From: Paramecium tetraurelia
Lineage: Eukaryota; Ciliophora; Oligohymenophorea; Peniculida; Parameciidae
Assembly (NCBI RefSeq): GCF_000165425.1
Contig: NW_001799177.1
Location: forward strand, 696,347 to 760,346
DNA: 64,000 nucleotides
Direction: 5' to 3'
Under the pieces are notes generated by a model. It was not told where the DNA came from. It made no database searches and saw nothing but the letters and a program-made list of their open reading frames with translations. A program made the position numbers and the translations under genes. Shown one piece after another: positions 25,384-37,300 of this stretch (within the stretch, counting starts at the first letter, position 1; every line of letters begins with the position of its first letter).

Positions 25384-27034
25384 ATGTTAAATTTATAAAC
25401 CATATTAAGAGGATTTGAAGAAAATGGATTAAAATAGGAAAGTATGTATAAGGCGGATGAAATATTGGCAAAATTAGATATTATGGGAAGGAAGGAATTT
25501 GATAGAGACATTGCAGAATAATTATTTTAACAGTGCAAACCAACTCAATTAAATTTGAAAATGGTTTATAGACTTGCAGATATTGGCTAAACAATCATAG
25601 ACGCAATGTCGATATAAGGAGAAAAAGCAAAGAATGCCGAATTATAACTTAGATAAATTTAATAAAATAAAGCAATTTGTGAAAATCAATTAGCAGAAAC
25701 ATGTTTGTTATAAATCTATAATTAGCTGTTTATTCGGATACTAGATACTTATTTCTGACGTTATTATGTGTAAAAAACATTCCTTTAAATCTTAAATACA
25801 CAAATTGTCATATTTAGTTAACTTTAGGGGTTATAAATTAAATTGCTAAACCGGAATCGCAATATGATAAAGTCAATCCTGAATTCAATCAAGACTTCGA
25901 ATTGTATACCTATTTTTATTCAAAACTTATTCTAGTTCAGTCCCCCCTCTGATATCGACTCTCCAAATTCAATTTTTCATTAGAACAGAGAACACTTTAC
26001 CTATACTCTGGGGTTCAGCCTAATTGAAGATCCAATAATTGGATGATTAGGTGATTAAACAAGTTGAGTTGAAATTAGTAGATCCAGTAGGTAGAGAACT
26101 AGGTTCTTCTGTTGAAATGGAGGCACAAATCGTGTTGAACAAGGTAATTTAGATGTTGTTATTAGATAACAGCATCAATACTTATAGGCCTAACTATAGA
26201 AATTTGAACAGAGAATCTTTACTTTGGATAATGATTTGATAGAGTATAGGAATAATCTAGAAATAATCGAGCGACCATTCAAAGCTAAGCAATTATCAAA
26301 GGAATAGACTAATAAATAATTGTCATCGAATATTTTTAATTAACAATTGCACACTTCTTAAAATTAATAAGAATAAGATCAAAATATCTATGAAATGGAT
26401 TAACAATAAAATTAATTAAATTCACCCTAAGAATAAAAAGAATAAATCTGGTCTATTCTATAATCTGATAAATAATTAGAAATTTAGGATGAAACTCCAG
26501 AGGCTCCTGAGATCCTTCAACATGGAGTTATCATATTCACCATATATGGATTAATCACTCTATTTGTATGTTCTGCCAAACCCTCTTTTTTAGATGTACA
26601 TTATAATTCACTCATTAATATAGGTGTTAGTCTGTCATGGATTGATGTTCACTATTTTGATGGATAGATTTGACCCATTTCATATTAAGTTGGTTGGTGC
26701 AGGACTTCTAGCTTCAATTTTATACGATATTTTGTGGATGAAACAATATCATGTAATGATTATATTAAATACTTAGTTATGGTGGTATAGTGATGATTAA
26801 AATAATCCAGAATGGGGATTGAATGCAGTTAATTTATTGAGGTTTGTGCTCATCTTTACCTATATGTAATTCCTATACAAAGTATTTTACTTAAATTATT
26901 AGTAGTTTGTTGTATGTTATTATTTATATTAATTTCATAGAGAATCCATTGATCCGACTAAAAGGTATGTGTTTACTATTTGGAAAATACAATATAAAGT
27001 GGGTAAAAGTAGAGAGAGTGTTTCTTGGCAATGA
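25384..27034 (+). CDS. C2-domain, coiled-coil and multi-pass membrane protein
   Basis: About 510 residues. Helical N-terminus (MLNLQTILRGFEENGL), then at about residues 110-230 a C2-like beta-sandwich (YLFLTLLCVKNIP, CHIQLTLGVINQIA, STLQIQFFIRTENTLPIL, AQLKIQQLDD), a Gln-rich coiled coil, and three to four hydrophobic helices (IIFTIYGLITLFVCSA, VLVCHGLMFTILMD, KLVGAGLLASILYDIL, NLLRFVLIFTYM) before a basic tail ending ESVSWQ. Introns near 25700 (23 nt), 25900 (32 nt), 26141 (29 nt, ending CAG) and 26595 (28 nt) are needed for a single frame. The architecture would suit a lipid-binding membrane anchor, possibly ciliary transition zone, but that role is guesswork. Stop TGA 27032-27034. Confidence 0.7.
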
Positions 27035-27085
27035 TCATTTTAACTAAATTATGCATTTCTTTGCTTTATTTTAAATAATTTAATT

Positions 27086-27868
27086 ATGAACATCTTGCGA
27101 TTCGTTTATAGATACAGTTAATCACTTTCTTATCGGTTGAGTGAATAAGGTTAAGGTTTCTCATACCAAATCAATCTCCATTGCAATGATACTGTAAAAT
27201 CCTTTTGGCACGACATACCCATCTATCCTGTAAAAGATTAATATAACATAATAAATGTTGGAATTGAAATACCTAAGGAGAGATTAGCTAAATTTGAAGT
27301 AAGTAAAACCATTAAATATAATCCAATTGTGCAAGATCAAAAGAAAAAAAAAAATTCTGATGAAAAAGAGCTAAGGTATTATGCCCAATTCGCTCCATTC
27401 AATTACGGCTTTATTCCTTAAACATGGGAAAATTCAACAGTTGATTTACATGATGGATTCAAGGGAGATGATGATCCCTTGGACATTTTGGACTTAAGTA
27501 ATCAAAGTAACCTTAGACCTGGGGATATATTTTAAGCTAAAATCATTGGAGCCTTTTGTGTTTTAGACCAAGATGAAATAGATTGGAAGATTTTAGTATT
27601 GAACACTGAAGAGGCTGATAAATTATAAGTTAATGAATATAGTGATTTTGAAAAAAAGAATGGTGATATAAGTAGATTGATTTTAAACAGATTTCGTTAC
27701 ATTAAGACTTTTGATGGAAAAAAGGAGAACACTATTTTATTCAATAATTAAATCTTTGATGCAAAAAAAGCAGTTGATGTTGTTAGAGATGGTCATCAGT
27801 AGTATTTGGATTTGCTTAAGAATCCTAAATTGAATTAGAAAAGAAAGGAATTTTAAATTACTCAATGA
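27086..27868 (+). CDS. Inorganic pyrophosphatase (family I), probably mitochondrial
   Basis: Hydrolyses pyrophosphate to phosphate, Mg2+-dependent. About 260 residues. Signature Asp-rich active-site stretch FKGDDDPLDILDLS, with flanking PFNYGFIPQTWE and the HDIPIYP entry strand. Eukaryotic enzymes are 280-330 residues. The arginine-rich, acid-free N-terminus (MNILRFVYRYSQSLSYRL) looks like a mitochondrial targeting peptide. The second active-site half is less canonical (IKTFDGKKENTI), so catalytic competence should be checked. No intron is required. Stop TGA 27866-27868. Convergent with RSP3, 83 bp between stop codons. Confidence 0.88.
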
Positions 27869-27951
27869 TTATCATCTTAAATGTACAATTTACTCAAAAT
27901 ATCTCCATTAATAGAGTTAATGAAACTTAAAATTAATCATGATTTCCTATT

Positions 27952-29237
27952 TCATTATTAGACCTGTTATTAATTTTCTTGTTGTTCTAAGGCCTACTGT
28001 TCCAATTAACGAGCCTACTCTTCTTCGGCCAATCTTTAGTCTTCAATTTCCTTCAATCTTCTTTCTTCTTCCTGTCTCTTCATTTCCTCTTTTTCTCTCT
28101 TCTTCCTGGCGATTTCTTCATAATGATTTTCTATGAATTGTTTTCTTCTAAGAATTGAGTTAGCATGTGCATTTGTAAGTGAATCTTCAACATCAAATAA
28201 CATATCTAAATATTGATATTTAAACTACTATTGAAACTGCTCTTGTTTCCATCCTCATCGATTAAATCAGTCAATATATTTGAATACATCCAAGGTAGAT
28301 ATTCAGATAATAAGGCAGTTTCTAAAGGATCTCTATACACTCCTAAATCTTAGAGTTTCTTGAAGGTATTTTACTTTAGAGGACCAATCAGAGATTTTGA
28401 CAAAGTTCTGCAGATAATTTTCTAATGACTCTGTTTTTAGATTTTGAGAAATGTTTCATATTATAGTTTTCTCCTTGCTTCTTCTTAATCTAATCTTTAT
28501 TATACAGCTTCTAATCTTTGCATGTTTGAAAAGACATCTGCCTTTTATTTTTCATGTTGCTTTTATTATAATTTCATCAATTTGATTTCTTCCTCCTCCA
28601 GAACTTCCATTCTTGATTATTCCAAGATCTTATTCATCAAAACCTATAGAATGGGTTCTACTTCTTGGTCAAAATCGAATAGATCACCTTCCCATATTTA
28701 AGTTTCCTATTGATATATAGATAGTATATTTTTCTACCTTATCAATTCCATTTTTTTTTGGTACAAATAATCGATCAGGAGGCTTATCAATATAATAGTC
28801 TGTTTAAGCATCCATTTCTTGTTCAGGTGGTTTATCAGTTAGGATTTCAAGATACTCATCAGTTTGTATGTCAATATTCACACGATTCTAAAATGGTCTG
28901 GGTGTTTGAGGATGTAGATAAGTGGTTTATGCTTGAGGAGCCTACTTTGATATTTTGATTATGTAACCGCTTTTTAGGTAGGCTTTTTGAATGATTTCAA
29001 AGTCATTAATTTCTTATCGCCTTGTGTTTATACACTTGCATAAGTATTCCCCCTTATAACTCTCTTGTCAAACATAATGTTGCATCCAAGTAATGAACTT
29101 AATATAAATTTGAATCTAAACCTATCCTTTTGATCGTCTGATTGCTAAATTACTTATGGTCTGTATTTGGTCTTCGGTTTCACTACTTCAGGAGCAGCCT
29201 TGAATTCGTAATTTTCTGCTGCCAACGCCTATGCCAT
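27952..29237 (-). CDS. RSP3: Radial spoke protein 3
   Basis: Structural base of axonemal radial spokes, homologue of Chlamydomonas RSP3/vertebrate RSPH3. ATG 29237 (MAQALAAENYEFKAAP). Family hallmarks: NIMFDKRVIRGNTYA at about residue 50, the tandem DIQTDEYLE/DAQTDYYID repeat, DLFDFDQEVEPILQ followed by the amphipathic helix that anchors PKA regulatory subunits in other species, and a Glu/Lys/Arg-rich coiled-coil tail. Introns: near 29120 (24 nt, ending AAG) and near 28711-28741. Length about 400 residues, typical. Stop TGA 27952-27954. One of several ciliary genes in the window. Confidence 0.92.
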
Positions 29238-29300
29238 ATTTATTATTAAATATTAATATATGTATTGCAAAAGGATTTTAAATAAAAAATAACAAAGAAA

Positions 29301-30393
29301 TCATTCTAACTTAGAATTTTTCGCTGCTAATCTTATGGCCTCAATCATTTAGTTCCAGAATTCTTCCACCACCACTTTCCTACCAAATTCAAGTGTTGGT
29401 TCTAATCCAAGAACCCCATGTTTGTCAACGACAGTTCTCCCGTAACATAATTTAGATTCGCAATCCACAGCTACAAATAACTGTTTGGTGATATAAAGCT
29501 CAGGATGAAGAGCATAAAATACAGCAACGGCTATTAAAGAATTCAAGAGGATTATTACGATCATGAATAGGAGGGTAATCGAATTCTTGGGCCTTGTAAG
29601 CTGCTTAGAATTCCTACAGCATTTCCAAGCACCAATCTGAAAACTTCGAATTGATTGCCTTGATTCTCTATTACAATGACTCAACCAATTAGCATGTCTA
29701 TATAATTAATTTATTGATTACATATGTTAGATCCAAGGCAATCATCACTAATTTCAATTGATGTTACTTGCAAGTGTCAATCACGAATTATGCTGCCTCT
29801 GGATCTGAATAAATATTGTATTCTGAATTTGGCGTTGCATTTCCAAAACCTGAAGCTCCACCCATAAAAACGATCTCTTAAATTTAAGGGATGATCTCTG
29901 GGTGATCTCTCAATAAAATTGCTATATTTGTTTACGGGCCTGTTATGACTATTACGAACTATTCTTCTGGTAATACTAATACCTTTTATTCCCCAGCTCT
30001 CTTTTTAATTAGATCATACAATGCGATATTTTAAAGCGGTTCAAAACTTTGGATTAACTTGTCTGCTGCATATAAACCTATTTGTTTGATTATCAACCAT
30101 TATTACCTTAATTTCCATGCATTTTTGTAGTAGCCCTTACAGATTTTAATGAACATTCTGCACCTTTGTATACTGGTACATCAGATCTGCCCACAGAACT
30201 CAAGATCCTGATTGTATTGATTGTACAGTTTTCAAGACTAATTCATTAAATTAACCAAATACCAGGTATTTCCAAAACAGGTTGAGATTCCCATTAAATT
30301 TGACTTTGGATGAAACAAGGCCATAATGATTGCCATTGCATCATCATTCCCTACATCACAATCTAACCATATATTAACTTTTTCGACTTCCAT
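29301..30393 (-). CDS. Inosine/uridine-preferring nucleoside hydrolase
   Basis: Cleaves the N-glycosidic bond of ribonucleosides (purine/pyrimidine salvage). The N-terminal Ca2+/ribose-binding signature reads NIWLDCDVGNDDAMAI, matching the family D-x-D-x-G-x-D-D pattern; a later stretch with GAECS and MHGN corresponds to the substrate loop. About 340 residues, ending RLAAKNSKLE and TGA 29301-29303. An in-frame ATG at 30429 overlaps the stop codon of the upstream AK7 gene, so I chose the next ATG at 30393 (MEVEKVNIW), which leaves a 32-bp gap between the genes and starts directly at the family's first strand. Confidence 0.85.
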
Positions 30394-30425
30394 ATAATAT
30401 GAATTAATATTAATAATATTTATTG

Positions 30426-32820
30426 TCATTCATTGTCAACATTAAAACTCCTTTTATATAAATATTCCGCCTAAATTATAATTACAATTCAAATACTAAA
30501 AATTCGACAGGATCATCAGGTAGAATATGTGCCACTTCCACTAATCCTTCATTCAATACTGGCACAACAAAATCCATTAAATAATTTCTAAAAGGAAATT
30601 GTTTGACTTGTTGTAATTCTTATTCTTGTTCCTCTATGTACTTCGTATACTTCGTAACCAAATCTTATCTTTTATCCTTCTTCACTTTTGTAATTTCTTT
30701 CCAAATTTGAATCGATTATTTTCTAGTATACTTAATAGTCAAATCTTTGATTCTCTGTAAATTGAAATACAAAACTATCAATTCCTTTTCATTCTGTAAG
30801 TAATTATAAGGTCTTCCGTTCTAATAAGATAGAATTAATAATTACTCTTTCAATATAAATTCTTAAATCTTCAAAAGTATCATGATTTGTTTTCTTTCTT
30901 GGATCTATAAAATAAGCATCCAAATTTCTTTCACTAAAGAAATTAATCAACTTCCTGTTATATTCAAAATTATCAGTTTTGCCTAATGGTTTAATTACTA
31001 TATAAGATTCAGGGAAAAAATCCTCTGGTTTAGGACCACCTTCTTATTCGTCTTCCTGTTACTCTTCCTCCTATTATTCTTCTTCTTATGCTTCCTCTTA
31101 TTATGGTTCATCTTATTATTAGTCTTCTGGCTACTCCTATTCGATTGGATCTCCATTCTCATCAACAGCTGGTTCTTGAGGGGGTTTCTGTTCCTCCTCA
31201 GTAACAACTGGTTTCTTCTTAGGTTTCTTTTTCATCTTTAATTTCTATTTATTTGGATAGAAGATGAAATCAGCCTCTTCAAAGTGATTTGGAAAGTTCT
31301 GTAAAATAAATCCCCTGTTTTAGCAATCATTTTAGCTTAATCTCCACTTGATTACTTTATAATAAATCTTCAATTGTTCTGACAACTATGCAGGTGCTTA
31401 GCTATCGATATATTCTTGAATAGTAGGCCAATATTCATTAAAATCTTCTTGTATTTCCGATGGGAACACATAATTTGGATCTTAAGCATCTTTAAATATT
31501 TATTCTTAATTAATCACTGGAATTCTATAATGATCACTAATCATAGTTAAAATGTCTTAAAATCTCATATTTTCTGCTTTAGATTCCATAATTATTTTAA
31601 TTGGTCTTAATTTATGTATTGTTGTGAATTCTTATAATATTTTCTTAGCATTCACAGCAATTCCTTTTTCACAATGCCATTCAAAATCAGATGGAGTTTC
31701 TTCATTTCCTATGAACATTTAAGATGGTTTGCAATCTAGATGTAACCTAAAGCAATCCATTTCTTCAGGAGTGAAATCTTTGAAAAAATCATCATTTTAT
31801 TCAATCCAACCGCTTCCAACTCCAGTTGCAATACCTTGTATTATAGCTTTTTGAGTTCTATCTTAAGTATTATCAACAGCGAAGATATAATTTGACTCTG
31901 GAATAGATTCAGAAACCTTCACAATCATTTTAACTAGATCAGTTATATGAACTGTGGGTACTTTATTATTTCCGTCTGGTTAATAACTTAATTTATATGG
32001 CTATTATAACCATGCTTTCTTATTATTAGATCAAATAGTATACTTTAAAATATTTCTAAAAGAGTAACTCTCCTTTGCCATATATTAAGCCTGCACATAC
32101 AACTATAACTTTTAAGTTTTCTTTCTACAAACTTAAAACCATATCTTCCCATTCCTTTAATTATGAATATTAAGCAGAAGCACTTCTCAATTTGTAATCA
32201 TTTTCCTCCCAAGGCACATATTCTATAACCTCTGGAACTTCATTAATTGGCTATTACTAAATCTATTATTATTCTTATTCCTAATCTTAATTTTCATCAT
32301 CTTTGGGTTCTTAATTTTCATCTGCGTCTGGCTCATCCTTCTTTTGCTATTGTTCTTACTACTCTTATTGTTCTCCCTCTTATTCTTCATCTGGTTTTTT
32401 TTCTACTTTCGGCTTAACCTTGTCTGGCATGGCACTCCATGTTAAAACGGAGGAAACGAGAATTAACACCTTTTCATAGTATAGAATTATACTTTCTATT
32501 CTTCTAATGTTGTTTTGCTATTCCTAAAGATATCGCATACAAAATCTAAATCTGTTTAAGTTGCAGAAGCTACATCATACACATAAACATCGCATTCTTC
32601 AAGCATCTTTTTTCTAGACAACTTAGGCTTGTAACTAGCATAACGAATTTTCATACCGTTTCAATATTTTCTTAAACCCTTTTGGGGGCATCTTATTTGG
32701 ATCATCAATTGTATAAGTTGCCATATGCACGCCTTCATCAGTTTCTTCCTTTACTAATTATGAGTAGAACTCCTAGCCTAATGGGCTATCTAAATTATTG
32801 ATAAAATATCTCTTAGACAT
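30426..32820 (-). CDS. AK7: Adenylate kinase 7 homologue with degenerate kinase core
   Basis: Ciliary AK7-type protein, about 780 residues. ATG 32820 (MSKRYFINNLDSPLGQEF) begins the NAD-binding-like N-terminal domain typical of AK7; it includes KVILVSSVLTWS and VIVVCAGLIYGKGE. A Glu/Gln/Pro-rich insertion sits near residue 130. The C-terminus is a DPY30 helix pair (NYLMDFVVPVLNEGL, DPVEFLAEYLYK) for docking to ciliary complexes. In between is the adenylate-kinase domain, but the P-loop position reads RPIKIIMESKAENMRFQDIL with no GxPGxGK, and the AMP-site motif reads GFILQNFPN instead of G-F-x-L-D-G-F-P-R. Introns include a 22-nt one near 32640 and a 26-nt one just before the C-terminus; splicing the latter creates the stop at 30426-30428. 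Likely structural rather than catalytic. Confidence 0.88.
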
Positions 32821-32905
32821 TTTTGCAATTTTATATTTTAAATTATTTTATATTTAAATTATTTATACTAGAAAGTAATTAAGATTATATACAAAAATAA
32901 AAAAG

Positions 32906-33478
32906 TCATGCCTTTAAATTCTTCTTTAGAATATTTTTCTTTTTGATTTAAGGCACTAGATGTTCTTTAGTAATTTTATTGAATTTTTGTTTACAAGAAT
33001 AGTATTTTTTAGTTCCTAACCCAACTGATTTTTTTTAAATGTTGTCCAACTTCTCCAAATAATTGATTTCGCTCAATTAGACCATTAGAGCATCATCTTT
33101 TGAAAAATCATCGTCATAATTTGAATTTGATCGAGTATCTAAACATTCATAATTTTCGTCATTTTCTTAACTCTATTAATTTTCTTCATTATTTATTTCG
33201 ATGGAACAAATATTTTTTTATTTCTTTTGATTTAACTAAAAGAATTCATTTCCTCTAATTTTGTTCCTCTTTTGTGTTTCTTCATCATCGTCAGAAGGAT
33301 TCAAAAGTATGCATTTTCCTAAGAACTCTTCAGCCAAATTATATATCTCATCTTAATCATTTTCAAAGTAATAAAGCCCATAATTATCATCATTTTCAGT
33401 TTCGGTCTTTTTTTCTTTGACTTCCTTTTTAGCTTTCTTTTAAAATGTTTTCCTATATACTCTTTCTGCAAAACTCAT
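32906..33478 (-). CDS. Hypothetical charged protein, 190 residues
   Basis: Intronless frame from ATG 33478 (MSFAERVYRKTFQKKAKK) to TGA 32906-32908. Basic N-terminus, then an acidic Asn/Asp/Glu-rich centre (ENDDNYGLYYFENDQDEIY), and a basic C-terminus (KKKNILKKNLKA). No transmembrane segment and no recognised domain. The charge pattern suggests a nuclear or nucleolar protein, which is only a guess. Confidence 0.65.
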
Positions 33479-33626
33479 AATTAATTAAATAATAAAAATT
33501 TAATATTTAAATGAGGCTTTATTAAAGTTTGAAATTCTATAAGTTATTTATTAATTTATTCTATTGATTCATTAAATTATCCAATTTGAATTTAAATGAA
33601 GATGATTTCCTTCATAAATTAGAGAT

Positions 33627-34343
33627 TCATTGATAAGAATATTAATTATAAAGATATTCATTAATCAATTTATAAGCATCCCAATTACGCTTGAGTAATG
33701 ATAATTAATCTTATGAGATAGCTATTTATCTTTTTGATGATGTTTTGGCAAATTGTTGAATTTATAATATATTATTAATTTAATTCGTTCCCCTTTAGAT
33801 TTTAGGCTTTACAATAAGTTCTGTTTTTTATACAACAGGATCAGACCCCTTCCTTTTTCCCCTCTTTTCAGGCAATAACTACTCACTCACATCTGAGGTC
33901 GTTGATTGATTCTCTTTTTTCGAATAATAAGTGGATGAAGTTTCAGCAGTTGACCATTTTAATAGTTTCTTCTTTCTCTAAGGCAAGATCCCTATTTCTT
34001 CACTCATAATTTCGTCATTTTCATTGGAAACATCTTCACTATCATATTATTGTTCTGATTTTGTAGCCTTAAATTCCTCCTCCTACGCTTAATATTTGTC
34101 TCTCTCATATTGAGTTTTAAAAACATAAACTTCAGCCTTTAGATTAAGTTTTTCACATATCAAATAATGATTGCCAATCTTACAGTCAAACTTGCATTGC
34201 TCTTCAAATTTTAATGGTTTGCTCTTCTATTATATAAATGTAAAAGTCAATCCTTCCTCTTATTTATTTTTAATAATTAGTTTATCAGTTTTTAAAAGAT
34301 ATAACCTACAAGGAGTCAGCTCCTGATTGGAAATGGTGATCAT
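33627..34343 (-). CDS. Hypothetical protein, 238 residues
   Basis: Single intronless frame from ATG 34343 (MITISNQELTPCRLYLLK) to TGA 33627-33629. The first 90 residues form beta-rich alternating strands (LTFTFIQQKSKPLKF, CKFDCKIGNHYLICE) that could be a small barrel. The rest is low-complexity and basic with Ser/Thr-rich stretches (WSTAETSSTYYSKKE, KRGKRKGSDP) and a C-terminal helix. No family recognised. The start codon is only 24 bp from that of the divergent macrodomain gene. Confidence 0.65.
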
Positions 34344-34367
34344 AAATTAATTAATTATAAATATAAA

Positions 34368-37300
34368 ATGCTTTCATTAATTTAAGGAGACATAATTCAA
34401 TAAAAAGCAGATGCAATTGCATTACCTTCTGATATAGCATTATTAAAAGCTCCTGGTTTGAAATAATTACATCAAAATGGTTAATAATAATACAATGACT
34501 CGATAACAAACCAAAAACCCTTTAGTTAAATTTAATAGACATCTGTCATTACATTACCCCTTTAGAATAATTAATTTAAATATATCATTTATTGTATTGT
34601 TCCAAAATCTGACTTGAATAATTAAGAGTTGTAATTATCTCTTTTATTAGAGTTACTATTTGAAAATATGTAATAATAATAAGTCTAATAGAAACTAGTT
34701 TTGACGAAATTACTTTTTTAAAATTATAATCTATCCTAATACCAGTGCTTGGTTGTGATAACGCGGATTTTACTATATAAGAATTTTTGATGGCTTTTTA
34801 ATCAATTTATGCAAAATAAAGAGATAATTTGAAAGATGTTAATTTGATATTTGTTTCCTAAAGCTAATAAGAATATGAACCTGTGAGAAGATTTTTATCA
34901 ATTAAAACCCCAAACATAGCAAATCCTAATTTTGATAGTATTTATAAAACAGTCGCTCAGGGATGTTAAACGTCTCTAACTGAAACATACAATCAATTTC
35001 ATTAATAGAACATTAAAAAAAATGTTGAAAATCAGAAACCAGAAGTATAAGAAGGAAGTGAAATTGCTTAATATAGAAGGGATTACAATTCTAAAAAATA
35101 GAACTAATAAAACTAGGGTAATTATTAAGCAGAGAATTCTCATAATTAAGAAACTTTAAACTAAAAAATAAGGTAACATAATTAAAATCCAAATGAATTT
35201 TAATAAGTTGGTACATTCAATTAGTCAAATCAATCAATTATACTAAAATCTTCTCCTGTTATTTAGTCGAATAAGAGCTTTTTTTCTCTCATTATTTACA
35301 TAGATGAACTTATTTTAGAATAGAAAGATCTAATTAAATTTATGCTATAGGTATGTTGTGATCTCAATCAACTTCATTATAAATTATTATAAGATTAAGA
35401 AATCCTAGAATAATCTAATTAAGTTTTTAATTACAAGCTTTCTTATAAATATTCGATGATCCCTAAGGAATTGTTTCCTTTTTGTCCGCCTGAGATGTTA
35501 GAGAATTAATAGATATCTGAAACTAATGATTCATATTCGCTAGGTATTATATTTAAAAGAGTTCTTGAAATAATAAACTATAAATCAAATTAAGAAGATT
35601 GTAAATAAATACATTATAATTATAGAATAAAATATGATTTAAATATAGACATTATTAGATAAACTAATTTCTCAAACAACCTAAAGACCATTAATAGATG
35701 ATATATTTAGTTTTTTATTATCCCTTCAATTAAATGAGTAATTTATTGAGAAATGGACTTAAGATTAAAAGAATATTAATTATTTTTATAGAAAACGTGG
35801 TATTTGGTAGAAGATAAAAGACTTTAAAAATTAAATTATGATGAAAGCCTCCTTTTTGAACAATTAAGGTTCTGGCAATCAGCAATATTCTCTTATATAA
35901 ATTGATAATAAACCATAGGATTAGATTTAATTACTAAATCATCAAGAATCTACTTTATTCACTAAACTTTAATAAAATGAATTTAACTTAGATTGTGAAT
36001 ATGCATAAAGGGAATAAAATTATAAATTCTGTTAAATTGATTGTGTAGTTATTTCAGTAGATAAATACTAATTTAAATAAAACTTACCTAGCTTTATAAA
36101 ATTTGATTCAAAATTAGACTATGTACTTGATAAAATCATAACTTTGGCTTAAAATGAGAAAGAACATTATTTATAATCAATAAGACAATATGTACCAATA
36201 TTTGGTTGCAATCTTGTACTTTTGGTATTTTGTCCAAATCAAGATTAGACAAATGGAAGATAGAATTAATTAGTCAATTGCTTAAGGGATATGTAAATTA
36301 TTTATTCTTTAATTAAGACTTTTGTATAATTTAAAATATTAGAAAATTACAACTTTTTGTCTATGTCTAGATGATATTTGTAAACAATTAAGTGCAAATC
36401 AAAATGATTTATCAATGGATTTATTAGCCAAAGCATTTGATGAAGCTTGTGCTAAGATTCCTGATCCAGTAATTTGGAATGAAATATAATTTAATAACTA
36501 GAAGTGGATTGTTGTTAAAAAAAGTAAATGAAAAAAGTAACATCTAGCTCCTATGAAAATTAAGATACTTGAACAATCAATAATTATCCATAATTAAGAT
36601 ATTACTCAAATCAAAGGAGTTGATGCTATCGTAAACGTAGCTGACCCTAATCTTAAAAATCGAGGGGGGATTTGTGGAGCTGTTTTTAGAGCTGCAGGTG
36701 AAAATCTATTAGAAGAGGAAATTAACATGTTGTTTAACAAACTTGGGAGAAAATAACCAGAGACTTCAGAAGTCATTGTTACTAAAAGTTACCGCCTGGG
36801 ATAAGAAAATGGGCCAAAATACATAATTCATGCTGTTGGTCCAAAATATAATCCATAAGACCCTTAAAAGTCAAAAGAATAACTAAATACATGCATTGTT
36901 AACATGTATATTTTTAGAATTTAATTCTATTATTAGATTACAAAAATGTCAAGAATATAAAATAACATCAGTAGCAATACCTCCTATTTCAGAAAAGAAT
37001 TTTGATTTTCCGAAATAGATTTGTGCTTAAATATTTCATGCAGCGCTTCTGTAATTTCAATTTTAAAATCCTATGTCTATACATATAATTGATGTGAGAG
37101 ACAAAGTAGTTGATATATTTAAGATTATTTTTAAAGGTGAAAAATTAAGAGAAACTATTCATTCAAAATTAGATTTTGCTCCTCCAACAGATTGTTTAGT
37201 TTGCCCTATAAATATATAAAATTATAATTCTGAAGCTCTTAAAAGGATAATAGAGTTAGCTGGTCCTTCATTCTAAAATGAATTGGAAGAATAAATAAAA

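Noticed and set aside
29349-29684. 111-codon minus-strand ORF treated as its own gene
   Set aside because: Out-of-frame reading within the nucleoside hydrolase gene; no start context or domain.
30427-30429. ATG as start of the nucleoside hydrolase
   Set aside because: Overlaps the AK7 stop codon; the next ATG at 30393 begins at the family's first strand.
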